This document shows positions 1 through 6,893 of a stretch of DNA of 13,902 nt, piece by piece. The notes below the pieces were generated by a model. It worked only from the letters and a program-made list of their open reading frames with translations. It was not told the DNA's origin and did not search any database. Made by a program: the position numbers and the translations under genes. Source of the stretch: Hyphomicrobiales bacterium (GTDB lineage Bacteria; Pseudomonadota; Alphaproteobacteria; Rhizobiales; Beijerinckiaceae); contig JAATEW010000410.1 of assembly GCA_015655535.1 (NCBI GenBank), positions 1 through 13,902 of the forward strand. Direction: 5' to 3'. How positions within the stretch are numbered: position 1 is the first letter of the stretch; each line of letters starts with the position of its first letter.

Positions 1-279
1 CTCTTCGCCTTCGACCTTTTCCAGCATCGAGCCGGCATGGATGAAGATCTTGTGGCGTTTGGCGAGCGCCTGCATGGCACTATAGGCCGGCCCATCCGGC
101 AGATGTTCGGCGACAGCGAATTTATCGGCCCTGGCGCCGCCGAGAAAGTCGAAACATTCGGGCAGGCAGACCCAGTCGGGTTTTTCTTCGGCCACGGCCT
201 GCTCGATGAGCTTCACGGCGGCCGCTATATTGGCAGCCTTGTCGCTGATCGAGTTCATTTGAATGAGGGAAATCTTCAT
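1..279 (-). CDS. Carbon-nitrogen hydrolase (nitrilase superfamily), N-terminal part, cut by window edge
   Basis: The minus strand from the ATG at 277-279 reads 93 codons without a stop to position 1, so the gene continues off the left edge. The protein opens with MKISLIQMNS, then a DKAANIAAAVKLIEQA helix and KPDWVCLPECFDF. This is the normal start of a nitrilase-superfamily amidohydrolase: a first beta strand ending in QMNS, and the Glu of the LPE motif (about residue 43), which is the first member of the Glu-Lys-Cys triad. The Lys and Cys lie outside the window. These enzymes hydrolyse C-N bonds of amides; the Nit-type subgroup repairs deaminated glutathione. That specificity is possible because gshB lies nearby, but the visible third of the protein cannot decide it. 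No strong ribosome binding site is seen; the start is chosen because the family begins at this strand. Family confident, substrate unknown. Confidence 0.85.
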   Translation of the reverse strand, partial: MKISLIQMNSISDKAANIAAAVKLIEQAVAEEKPDWVCLPECFDFLGGARADKFAVAEHLPDGPAYSAMQALAKRHKIFIHAGSMLEKVEGEE

Positions 280-444
280 CGCCGGCTCTAAAGCGCGCTC
301 AAGCTTGCGCGCAAACGGCAAAGCAAAATGCGCTTTGCTCTTAAGAGCCCGATCTTAGCAGAGGGTTGCTTGGCGGAACAAGGTTCGAAACGCCGCGTCT
401 GATTTTTGAGGGACGTCTGGATTTTTTTACCGCATCGTCTTGAT

Positions 445-467
445 CCGAAAAGTCTGCAACTTTTCGG
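445..467. repeat. Palindromic repeat copy 1 (CCGAAAAGT arms)
   Basis: A perfect 9-bp inverted repeat, CCGAAAAGT and ACTTTTCGG, around a 5-nt loop. A second copy with the same arms and loop length lies at 6700-6722. Both are preceded by TGAT and followed within a few bases by GATSATGC, so the similarity goes beyond the stem. Copy 1 lies in the spacer between the hydrolase and chemoreceptor genes, with no T-tract on either side, so it is better called a dispersed repeat than a terminator. Confidence 0.75.
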
Positions 468-500
468 GATGATGCTCTAGGATTCGAACCCGATAGTCTG

Positions 501-554
501 ATCCCTCACCCCGAGGAGCGCGCCGATAGGCGTGCGTCTCGAAGGGCGAGGGAT
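501..554. repeat. Palindromic intergenic repeat
   Basis: The ends are ATCCCTC (501-507) and GAGGGAT (548-554). Inside, CCGAGGAGC faces GTCTCGAAGGGC. The same building blocks (GAGGAGC, CTCGAAGG) occur in inverse order in the neighbouring element at 571-658, so the two are diverged members of one family in opposite orientation. This resembles a repeat common between genes in Rhizobiales genomes (recalled, not searched). Confidence 0.6.
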
Positions 555-570
555 CGGTGTTACCTTCTCT

Positions 571-658
571 ATTCCAAACCCTCGATCCTTCGAGACGCTA
601 GCCATAGGGTCGCTTCGCAATGCGCGATGGCTCGCTCCTCAGGATGAGGGTTTGGAAT
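571..658. repeat. Palindromic intergenic repeat with 13-bp perfect ends
   Basis: ATTCCAAACCCTC at 571-583 is the exact inverse of 646-658. Further in, GATCCTTCGAGACGC faces GCTCCTCAGGAT with partial pairing, giving a long imperfect hairpin. It ends 22 bases before the chemoreceptor stop codon, so a minus-strand chemoreceptor transcript would carry it in its 3' end. It could act in termination or mRNA protection; this is inference. Confidence 0.65.
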
Positions 659-680
659 CGCGCCCAATTGGGCGCGGACC

Positions 681-2009
681 CTAATAACTCGCGATCTGCA
701 GGCCTTCGGTGAAGCTCTTCATCCGCTCGCTCATGGAGGCGGCGAGATCGTTCAGCTCGCGCACGAGATTGACGACGGAATCGACGCTCTCATTGGTTTC
801 CGTGACGGCCGTCGCGACATTCTCGACGAAGGACGACATGGCGGCGGTGCCGGAGGCGGCGGAGCGCACATTGCGGGTGATCTCCTGCGTGGAAGCGCCC
901 TGCTCATGCACGGCCGAGGCGATGATCATCGAAATATGTTCTACTTCGTTGATTTTGCGGGCGATGAGGTCGATCGCCTGCACCGAGGTTTCGGTGGCGC
1001 CCTGCATATCGGCGATGAGCCCTGAGATTTCCTGCGTCGCTTTGGCGGTCTGGGTGGCGAGCGTCTTCACCTCTTGCGCGACGACGGCGAAGCCGCGTCC
1101 GGCCTCGCCCGCGCGCGCTGCCTCGATCGTCGCGTTCAAGGCGAGAAGATTGGTCTGTGCGGCGATTCTCGAAATCAGGCTCACGACGTCGCCGACCCTG
1201 CGCGCCGCGACGGACAAGCGTGCCATGCCGGCATTGGTCGCCACCGCTTCCTGCACGGCTTTCTGGACGACGGTTGTCGATTGTACGACCTGCTGGCTGA
1301 TTTCCTCGATCGAGATCAGCAATTGTTCGGACGCATTGGCGACGGAAGAGACGTCCCCTGCCGCATTGGTGGATGCGATCTTGGCCTGGCTCGTGCCTTC
1401 GCTCGCGTTGCGGGCCGTGAGGATCATGGTCTCCGAGGCTTCGGCCATGCGTTTCGCCATGGCGCCGAAGCGCTTCATGGCGGCGGACAGCTCGGCCGAG
1501 AATTTTTCGATCCGCGCGTGAATGGCGACTTCATGCACCAGTTTGGCTTCGCGGTCGTCGCGCGCCCGGATTTCCTGGGCGAGCGCGTTATTGGTCTTGA
1601 CCGCGTCGCGCAGCACGCCAAGCGACCTGGCGATCTGCCCGATCTCGTCGCGGCGTTTGTCGCCGCTGATCTCGATACTGGTATCGCCGCTGGCAAGCTG
1701 CGCCATCTGGTCTGCGAGCCTTTCGATCGGCTTCGTTGTGGAGAAATGAATGACCGGCAAGGTCACGCAAAGCACGACGATGCAACTCAGACCCAGCTCT
1801 ATGAGCAGACTATTGGCGTAGGTGTCGGCTGCCGCTTCGAGGCGGCTTGCCTCGGCGACGATCTGATCGGGTGCGGCAACCGCGACAGCATGCGCGAGAT
1901 CACGCAGATTGACGACGGCGATATAGGCGGCTGCGCCGAGGGCGAGCAACAGCCCCAGGAAGAGAATTTGCCGCAGCGCAAGGCTCCGGCCAACTGATAG
2001 ATTCGGCAT
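681..2009 (-). CDS. Methyl-accepting chemotaxis protein with minimal periplasmic domain
   Basis: A 442-residue chemoreceptor. Two hydrophobic segments (about 15-33 and 68-89) enclose only about 35 residues of periplasm, too short for a usual ligand-binding domain such as Cache or four-helix bundle. TM2 leads into a HAMP domain (about 90-140, with KPIERLADQM and a DEIGQIARSLGVLRDA second helix), a long coiled coil, and the conserved cytoplasmic hairpin tip at about 281-320 (QTNLLALNATIEAARAGE, GRGFAVVAQEV), which binds CheA and CheW. Gln/Glu-rich heptads either side are likely methylation sites. No NWETF-like CheR tether is present at the C-terminus (QIASY). The start is supported by AGGTGG at 2014-2019, 4 nt before the ATG. 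No che genes are adjacent, so it is an orphan receptor. The signal is unknown; sensing through the membrane, HAMP or another protein is likely. Confidence 0.92.
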   Translation of the reverse strand: MPNLSVGRSLALRQILFLGLLLALGAAAYIAVVNLRDLAHAVAVAAPDQIVAEASRLEAAADTYANSLLIELGLSCIVVLCVTLPVIHFSTTKPIERLADQMAQLASGDTSIEISGDKRRDEIGQIARSLGVLRDAVKTNNALAQEIRARDDREAKLVHEVAIHARIEKFSAELSAAMKRFGAMAKRMAEASETMILTARNASEGTSQAKIASTNAAGDVSSVANASEQLLISIEEISQQVVQSTTVVQKAVQEAVATNAGMARLSVAARRVGDVVSLISRIAAQTNLLALNATIEAARAGEAGRGFAVVAQEVKTLATQTAKATQEISGLIADMQGATETSVQAIDLIARKINEVEHISMIIASAVHEQGASTQEITRNVRSAASGTAAMSSFVENVATAVTETNESVDSVVNLVRELNDLAASMSERMKSFTEGLQIASY

Positions 2010-2136
2010 GAAACCACCTGATCGGCGTCTTTCGACCCGTATGGGGATACCGAAAACCTAACAGTACGCTCTTCACGGGAGGTTAACGCTAGAATAAAGC
2101 CCGGTGCCGCCCCGCCGCCGGATTCAACGGATTTTC

Positions 2137-2159
2137 CATAGACCGCCCAACGGTATAAT
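2137..2159 (+). promoter_or_regulatory. Possible promoter of gshB (perfect TATAAT)
   Basis: A perfect -10 hexamer TATAAT lies at 2154-2159 in the 240-base spacer between the divergent chemoreceptor and gshB genes, about 90 bases before the gshB ATG. The region 16-17 bases upstream is T-rich (TTTTCC at 2132-2137) but is a poor match to TTGACA. An A/T-rich perfect hexamer is rare by chance in this GC-rich sequence, but without a good -35 the call is tentative. Confidence 0.35.
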
Positions 2160-2249
2160 CGGTGATATGATCGGGCTCTCCCGGATCGGACGATGCCGGC
2201 GGGTGAACGCAGCCGCGGTCTTGCCGCTTCTTGAATACAGGTAATTTAC

Positions 2250-3203
2250 ATGGCGCTGACCGTCGCTGTTCAGATGGACCCGGTGGAAAAGATTAGGATC
2301 GCCGGCGATACCACCTTCGCTTTGATGCTCGAGGCGGCGGCGCGCGGCCACCAGCTTTTCTATTACACGCCGGACCGGCTTTCGATGCGGGGCAGGGATG
2401 TCTTTGCCGAAGCGTCCCGCATCGAGGTGCGCGATGTGGAGGGCGACCATTTCAGCCTCGGCACGCCGGAAATCATCGATCTGTCCGGTGTCGACGTGGT
2501 TTTGCTCCGGCAAGATCCGCCCTTCGATCTGGCCTATATCACCTCGACGCATCTTCTCGAGCAGTTGCAACCGAAAGTGCTGGTCGTCAACGATCCGGCG
2601 AGCGTGCGCAACGCGCCGGAAAAACTTTTCGTGATGAATTATCCCGAGCTGATGCCGCCGACCTTGATCACCCGCAGCAAGGGCGCGATCGAGGCCTTCC
2701 GCGCGGAACATGGCGAGGTCGTCATGAAGCCGCTGCTTGGACATGGCGGCGCTTCGGTGTTCAAGGTCGGGCTCAAGGATCCGAATTTCGGCTCGCTTTT
2801 CGACCTGTTCTCCGCCACCTTTCGGGAACAATGGGTGGTGCAGCGGTTTCTTCCGGCCGTGGTCAAAGGCGACAAGCGGATCGTTCTCGTCGATGGGGTG
2901 GCGGCCGGCGCCGTCAACCGGGTGCCAGCGGAAAACGACATAAGGTCCAATATGGTGCGCGGCGGCGCCGCGGCGGCCACCGAATTCACCCCGCGCGAAC
3001 GCGAAATCTGCGAGACCATCGGACCGGAACTGAAACGCCGCGGCCTGCTTCTCGTCGGCATCGATGTGATCGACGGCTATCTGACGGAAATCAACGTCAC
3101 CTCGCCGACGGGAATCCGGGCCATCAAAAAGACCGGAGGCCCCGATCTCGCGGTCGCGGTCTGGGATGCGATCGAAGCAAAAAAACGCGCCGGTGCGGGT
3201 TGA
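2250..3203 (+). CDS. gshB: Glutathione synthetase
   Basis: A 317-residue ATP-grasp ligase that joins glycine to gamma-glutamylcysteine with ATP, the second step of glutathione synthesis in the cytosol. The length is normal for bacterial GshB. The N-terminal domain opens with AVQMDPVEKI and has the LLRQDPPFDLAYIT segment (about 85-98) typical of the family. The ATP-grasp core has VNDPASVRNAPEKL (113-126), MKPLLGHGGASVF (159-171, the flexible loop over ATP), and the C-terminal INVTSPTGIR (281-290), whose Glu and Asn ligand Mg-ATP. The ATG at 2250 is preceded by AGG at 2240-2242. It reads plus, 66-84 bases ahead of glnD depending on the glnD start. gshA is not in the window. I see no break or missing motif. 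Confidence 0.97.
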   Translation: MALTVAVQMDPVEKIRIAGDTTFALMLEAAARGHQLFYYTPDRLSMRGRDVFAEASRIEVRDVEGDHFSLGTPEIIDLSGVDVVLLRQDPPFDLAYITSTHLLEQLQPKVLVVNDPASVRNAPEKLFVMNYPELMPPTLITRSKGAIEAFRAEHGEVVMKPLLGHGGASVFKVGLKDPNFGSLFDLFSATFREQWVVQRFLPAVVKGDKRIVLVDGVAAGAVNRVPAENDIRSNMVRGGAAAATEFTPREREICETIGPELKRRGLLLVGIDVIDGYLTEINVTSPTGIRAIKKTGGPDLAVAVWDAIEAKKRAGAG

Positions 3204-3287
3204 GACCCGACCGAGGTCCTGAATTCGTCCTGATTCGGACCATATGTTAGACTATCGCGCACGCTGCGAGTGCGCCGGGCAGGTATC

Positions 3288-4580
3288 GTGAACGTCCATA
3301 ATATCCATGCTTTCGACAGGTCGAACCTGGCCGACGCCATCGCGGCGCTTTATGCGCATGGCGGGGCCGAGGCCGAGATTCGCAAGGGAATCATCGCGCT
3401 TTTCCGGCATGCCTTGGAACAGGCACATCACGTCGCGCGCGAAGCGCTGGAAGGGCGCCGCGGCGGCCTCGCCTGCGCGCGCTATCTTTCGCATGTCGAA
3501 GACGAGTTGATCCGCGCCATTCACGCTTATGTCGTGACCTATGTTCATCCGGCGCCCGACAGCGCGACGGAAAAGCGGCTCGTCATCGCGGCCGTCGGCG
3601 GCTATGGGCGCGGCACTCTGGCGCCCGGCTCCGACATCGATCTCCTGTTTCTGCTGCCGACCGAGGAGTCCAAATGGGGCGAGCGCGTGGTCGAGGCCAT
3701 GCTCTACGTGCTGTGGGATTTGCGGCAGAAGGTCGGCCATTCGACGCGCTCGATCGAGGATTGCCTTGCCTTGGCGCGCGAGGACATGACGATCCGCACC
3801 GCGCTTTTCGAGGCGCGCTTCATTCTCGGCGACGAAGTCCTGTTCGAGGATATGCGGACGCGGTTCGATCAGGAGATCGTCAGCACGACGGCGACCGAAT
3901 TCGTCACGGCCAAGCTCGCCGAGCGCGACCGCCGCCTCACGCAATCGGGACGTACGCGCTATCTCGTCGAGCCTAATGTGAAGGAAGGCAAGGGGGGCTT
4001 ACGCGATCTCAATACGCTGTTTTGGATCGCGAAATATGTCTACCGCGTGCGCACGACGGCGGAACTCGTCGATGCCGGCCTGTTTTCGCGGAAGGAATAT
4101 CAGCTCTTCTGCCGTTGCGAGGAATTCCTCTGGCGCGTGCGCTGCCACATGCATTTCGTGACCGGCCGGGCGGAAGAAAGACTGAGCTTCGACTTGCAGC
4201 CGATCATGGCGGCCCGGCTCGGCTACACGGCGCGCGCCGGTCTCGCCAGCGTCGAACGTTTCATGAAACATTATTTCCTGGTGACGAAAGACGTCGGCAA
4301 TCTGACGACGATTCTTTGCGCCGCGCTCGAAGAACGCCAGACCATGCCCGAAGCAGTCATCGACCGCTTCGAGCGTCGGAGCACGCCCCGCAAGAAACGC
4401 GTCAACAGCCAGGACTTCGCCATTGAAAACGGCCGTGTGACCGTGACGAGGGAAGACGTCTTCGAGCGCGACCCCGTCAATCTCATCCGGCTCTTTTGGA
4501 TCGCGGATCGAAACGGCGTCGCCATTCATCCTGACGCGACGCGGCTCGTGACTTTGTCGTTGAAACGTATCGATAAGTAA
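3288..4580 (+). CDS. glnD: GlnD N-terminal half: PII uridylyltransferase domain, ended by an in-frame TAA
   Basis: GlnD adds UMP to PII proteins when glutamine is low and removes it when glutamine is high. This reading frame has the nucleotidyltransferase motif GGYGRGTLAPGSDIDLL at about 104-120, with both catalytic Asp residues, and the GlnD signature NVKEGKGGLRDLNTLFW at about 230-246. It stops after 430 residues at TAA 4578-4580. The same frame then continues for 490 codons with the missing HD and ACT domains, giving about 921 codons in all, the normal length of alphaproteobacterial GlnD. The break falls in the linker between the transferase half and the HD domain. I chose the GTG at 3288 because GCAGG lies 4 nt upstream; the GTG at 3270 would add six residues and has no visible ribosome binding site. 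If only this half is made, it should lack glutamine control and deuridylylation. Nonsense mutation, sequence error and true split are all possible. Confidence 0.85.
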   Translation: MNVHNIHAFDRSNLADAIAALYAHGGAEAEIRKGIIALFRHALEQAHHVAREALEGRRGGLACARYLSHVEDELIRAIHAYVVTYVHPAPDSATEKRLVIAAVGGYGRGTLAPGSDIDLLFLLPTEESKWGERVVEAMLYVLWDLRQKVGHSTRSIEDCLALAREDMTIRTALFEARFILGDEVLFEDMRTRFDQEIVSTTATEFVTAKLAERDRRLTQSGRTRYLVEPNVKEGKGGLRDLNTLFWIAKYVYRVRTTAELVDAGLFSRKEYQLFCRCEEFLWRVRCHMHFVTGRAEERLSFDLQPIMAARLGYTARAGLASVERFMKHYFLVTKDVGNLTTILCAALEERQTMPEAVIDRFERRSTPRKKRVNSQDFAIENGRVTVTREDVFERDPVNLIRLFWIADRNGVAIHPDATRLVTLSLKRIDK

Positions 4581-6053
4581 TTGCGCAGCGATCCCGCGGC
4601 AAATGCGTTGTTTCTCGACATTCTCACATCGCATAATGCGACCGAGGTCGTGCTCCGGTTGATGAACGAGGCCGGCGTGCTCGGCCGCTTCATTCCGGAG
4701 TTCGGCCGCGTCGTCGCCTTGATGCAATTCAATATGTATCATCACTATACGGTCGACGAGCATTTGTTGCGGGCGGTCGGCGTGCTGGCCGATCTCGAAA
4801 GCCATCGCAAGGCCGAGGATCATCCGCTCGCCAATCAAATCCTGTCGTCGCTGGCCGACCGGCGCATCGTCTATCTCGCGCTCTTCCTGCATGATGTCGC
4901 CAAGGGCCGCGAGGAGGACCATTCGCTGGCTGGCATGGAAGTCGCGCGCAAGCTCGGCAAAAGACTTGGACTTGACCCGGCCGAGACGGAAACCGTTGCG
5001 TGGCTGGTCGAAAACCATTTGCTGATGTCCGATACCGCGCAGCGTCGCGACTTGGCCGACCGCCGCACGATCGAGACATTCGCTGCGACCGTGCAGACGC
5101 TCGAACGGTTGAAGATGCTTTTCATCCTGACGATTTGCGACATTCGCGCGGTCGGGCCCGGCGTCTGGAACGCCTGGAAGGGCGAACTCTTGCGCACGCT
5201 TTATTGGGAAACCGAAGTGGTTCTGACGGGCGGCCATTCGGCGATGAATCGCGAGCGCCGCGTCGCCATGGCGCGCAAGGATTTGCGGCAAGCCATGCCC
5301 AATTGGTCGGATCTCGATTTCGAGGCCTATGCGGCGCGCCATCAGCAGGCCTATTGGCTGAAGGTCGATCTCGCCCACAAGATCCAGCACGCCAAGCTTC
5401 TCAATATGACCGAAGTCGAGATGCCGGCGCCGATCACCGACATTGCGATCAACGCGGCGCGCGGCGTCACCGAATTGACCGTCATCGCGCCCGACCATCC
5501 GCGGCTTTTGTCGATCATCGCAGGCGCCTGCGCGGCGTCGGGCGCCAATATCGTCGACGCCCAGGTCTTCACCACGGCGGATGGACTGGCGCTCGACACG
5601 ATCGTCATTTCGCGTGCCTTCGATTTCGACGAGGACGAGTTGCGCCGCGCCAATAAGATCGCTTTGGCGATCGAACGGTCGCTGCTCGGCGAAATCAGAT
5701 TGCAGGATATGATCGCAGGGCGCCGCGATCAGCGTCAGGAGCGCGGCAAGACCTTCCAGGTTCCGGCCCGCGTCACGATCGACAATACGTTGTCGAAACG
5801 CTTCACGGTGGTCGAGGTCTCGGGACTCGACCGGCCGGGTCTGCTCTTCGATTTGACGACGATTTTATCCAAACTCGAGCTCAACATCGGCTCGGCCCAT
5901 ATCGTCACATTCGGCGAGAAGGCGGCGGATGTTTTCTATGTCACGGATTTCCATGGCGCCAAGATTACCTCGGCGAGCCATAAAGCCGCGATCAAGCGCC
6001 GAATTATCGAAAAATTCCAATCAGTTAACGAGCCTGAGGCCAAGGTGGCATGA
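4581..6053 (+). CDS. glnD: GlnD C-terminal half: HD uridylyl-removing domain and two ACT domains, downstream of the stop
   Basis: This frame directly follows the TAA with TTG (4581-4583) as the first codon. That codon could serve as a restart but has no ribosome binding site, so it may simply be the next codon of one broken gene. The HD-domain motifs are all present: NMYHHYTVDEHLLRAV at about 51-66, FLHDVAKG at 102-109 with the metal-binding His-Asp, EDHS at 112-115 and ENHLLMSD at 144-151. Two ACT domains follow, at about 297-370 (VIAPDHPRLLSIIAGAC, GANIVDAQVFTT) and about 409-485 (VSGLDRPGLLFDLTTILSKL, VFYVTDFHGAKI). These bind glutamine in GlnD. The coding is clean through to the TGA at 6051-6053, with no further damage. 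That argues for a very recent nonsense change, a sequence error, or a half that is still translated. Confidence 0.82.
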   Translation: MRSDPAANALFLDILTSHNATEVVLRLMNEAGVLGRFIPEFGRVVALMQFNMYHHYTVDEHLLRAVGVLADLESHRKAEDHPLANQILSSLADRRIVYLALFLHDVAKGREEDHSLAGMEVARKLGKRLGLDPAETETVAWLVENHLLMSDTAQRRDLADRRTIETFAATVQTLERLKMLFILTICDIRAVGPGVWNAWKGELLRTLYWETEVVLTGGHSAMNRERRVAMARKDLRQAMPNWSDLDFEAYAARHQQAYWLKVDLAHKIQHAKLLNMTEVEMPAPITDIAINAARGVTELTVIAPDHPRLLSIIAGACAASGANIVDAQVFTTADGLALDTIVISRAFDFDEDELRRANKIALAIERSLLGEIRLQDMIAGRRDQRQERGKTFQVPARVTIDNTLSKRFTVVEVSGLDRPGLLFDLTTILSKLELNIGSAHIVTFGEKAADVFYVTDFHGAKITSASHKAAIKRRIIEKFQSVNEPEAKVA

Positions 6054-6056
6054 TCG

Positions 6057-6086
6057 CTTGATTTTTTTGCCACCGGACCTGATATG
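6057..6086 (+). promoter_or_regulatory. Probable sigma-32 (RpoH) heat-shock promoter of grpE
   Basis: CTTG at 6057-6060 is followed after 18 bases by CTGATATG at 6079-6086. The alphaproteobacterial RpoH consensus, as I recall it, is CTTG, 17-18 bases, CYTATNTG; this site has the full -35, the right spacing and 7 of 8 positions of the -10. It begins 3 bases after the glnD stop and lies 32 bases before the grpE ATG. This suggests grpE has its own heat-induced transcript inside the gshB-glnD-grpE cluster. Confidence 0.6.
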
Positions 6087-6118
6087 CAGCGCATTCCTTT
6101 CCATAACCAGATCAGATC

Positions 6119-6697
6119 ATGACTGAACCCAAGAAAGCGGAAAACGACATGGCGGAAGCTTTGGAACCAGGTCTCGCGCCGGAAGCTGGCGACCCGGCCG
6201 GCGAGCCGGATCCCTTCGTGGTCCTCGAAAAGCTCAAAGCCGAGAATGCCGATTCAAAAGACAAGCTTCTGCGCACTTTGGCGGAGATGGAAAATCTTCG
6301 GCGCCGGACCGAGCGCGAAATCGCCGATGCCAAGATTTACGGCGTCACGTCCTTCGCCCGCGACATGCTGGTCTTCGCCGACAATCTGACCCGGGCGCTC
6401 GAAAATATCCCGGCAGAGGTCCGCGAGAAGGCCGATCCGGCGGCCAAGGCCTTCATCGAAGGCATCGAGCTGACGCAAAAGGATTTTCTGTCGCGGCTCA
6501 CCCGTCACGGGATCAAGAAGCTTGAACCGCAGGGCGCCAAGTTCGACCCAAATATGCACGAGGCTCTGTTCGAAATCCCGGATGAAAGCGTGCCGTCGGG
6601 CACCGTTTTGCAGGTGGTCGAGGCGGGCTATGCAATCGGCGACCGCGTGCTGCGCCCGGCCAAAGTCGGGATCTCGAAGGGCGGCCCGAAGGGATGA
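6119..6697 (+). CDS. grpE: GrpE, nucleotide-exchange factor of DnaK
   Basis: A 192-residue cytosolic cochaperone that releases ADP from DnaK, completing the cycle started by DnaJ. The first 30 residues are acidic and Pro/Ala-rich. Then comes the long dimerising helix (about 35-75, with ENADSKDKLLRTLAEMENLR), and the C-terminal beta domain with the family signature around FDPNMHEALFEIPDE and VLQVVEAGYAIGDRVLRPA. The length is typical for alphaproteobacteria. The ATG at 6119 has only a weak upstream GATCAGAT; an in-frame ATG at 6149 (MAEALE) is an alternative, with GGA upstream. A probable RpoH promoter precedes the gene. Its partners dnaK and dnaJ are about 6 kb away on the other strand, and hrcA, its common neighbour elsewhere, is absent here. 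Confidence 0.97.
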   Translation: MTEPKKAENDMAEALEPGLAPEAGDPAGEPDPFVVLEKLKAENADSKDKLLRTLAEMENLRRRTEREIADAKIYGVTSFARDMLVFADNLTRALENIPAEVREKADPAAKAFIEGIELTQKDFLSRLTRHGIKKLEPQGAKFDPNMHEALFEIPDESVPSGTVLQVVEAGYAIGDRVLRPAKVGISKGGPKG

Positions 6698-6699
6698 TT

Positions 6700-6722
6700 C
6701 CGAAAAGTTGCTGACTTTTCGG
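6700..6722. repeat. Palindromic repeat copy 2, directly after grpE
   Basis: CCGAAAAGT and ACTTTTCGG, 9-bp perfect arms around a 5-nt loop, starting 2 bases after the grpE stop codon. The arms are identical to those of the copy at 445-467. The position fits the 3' end of the grpE mRNA and the stem could act as a terminator or stabiliser, but the following sequence is A-rich rather than T-rich on the plus strand, so it is not a standard intrinsic terminator. Confidence 0.7.
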
Positions 6723-6771
6723 ATGAGATCATGCGTTAAAAAATAAAAAGGGCGGAAGCTCATACGCCAAT

Positions 6772-6877
6772 CCTTCCCCTTTCAGGGGAAGGTGGCAGTG
6801 CGCGCAGCGCACTGACGGATGGGGTTTTCCCCACCCGGCCGCCTGAAGGCGATCACCCTCCCCAAAAATGTGGAGGG
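6772..6877. repeat. Cluster of four hairpins between convergent grpE and alkB
   Basis: In order: CCTTCCCCT and AGGGGAAGG around TTC (6772-6792); CAGTGCGC and GCGCACTG around GCA (6796-6814); GGATGGGG and CCCCACCC around TTTT, with one mismatch (6817-6836); and CCCTCC and GGAGGG around 10 bases (6856-6877). The first two have the same layout as the repeat at 9625-9747, a purine/pyrimidine stem followed by a short GC stem. Because grpE and alkB converge here, the cluster may end transcription from both sides. No U-tract is visible, so that role is inferred only from position. Confidence 0.6.
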
Positions 6878-6893
6878 ATGAGCGCCCCTCGTA

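Larger units (their letters stand above)
280..680. other. Non-coding spacer with several palindromic repeats
   Basis: This 401-base stretch lies between the start of the minus-strand hydrolase gene and the stop of the minus-strand chemoreceptor gene. I found no credible reading frame or RNA gene in it. It holds small palindromes near the hydrolase start (TTGCGCGCAA at 305-314; GCAAAGC and GCTTTGC arms at 318-338; GCTCTTAAGAGC at 337-348) and three larger repeat elements listed separately (445-467, 501-554, 571-658). The promoter for the hydrolase should lie at about 290-350 on the minus strand, but I could not pick a convincing -35/-10 pair. Confidence 0.7.

Noticed and set aside
37..291. Plus-strand open frame of 84 codons at the left edge
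   Set aside because: It lies opposite the carbon-nitrogen hydrolase start on the minus strand, whose translation matches a known family; the plus-strand product resembles nothing and is a shadow.
479..492. GGATTCGAACCC, which on the minus strand resembles a tRNA T-loop
   Set aside because: The T-stem does not pair beyond two or three bases and no D-arm, anticodon arm or acceptor stem can be built around it.
1074..1997. Long plus-strand open frames opposite the chemoreceptor gene
   Set aside because: Antisense shadows in GC-rich sequence; the minus strand encodes a complete MCP.
2085..2115. Possible sigma-54 promoter upstream of the chemoreceptor on the minus strand (GGCAC then CTTTAT)
   Set aside because: The -12 GC element is missing, so the match is not credible.
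3215..3241. Hairpin between gshB and glnD (GGTCC/GGACC plus GAAT/ATTC with a bulged T)
   Set aside because: Only 9 base pairs with a bulge and no T-tract; too weak to call a terminator or attenuator.
4578..4583. Programmed stop-codon read-through in glnD
   Set aside because: UAA is the least leaky stop and the following UUG is not a known read-through context; no recoding element is visible. Nonsense mutation, sequence error or restart are simpler.
3999..5498. A 499-codon minus-strand open frame opposite glnD
   Set aside because: Its product has no recognisable motifs, while the plus strand gives a complete set of GlnD motifs on both sides of the TAA. Its length reflects antisense GC bias.
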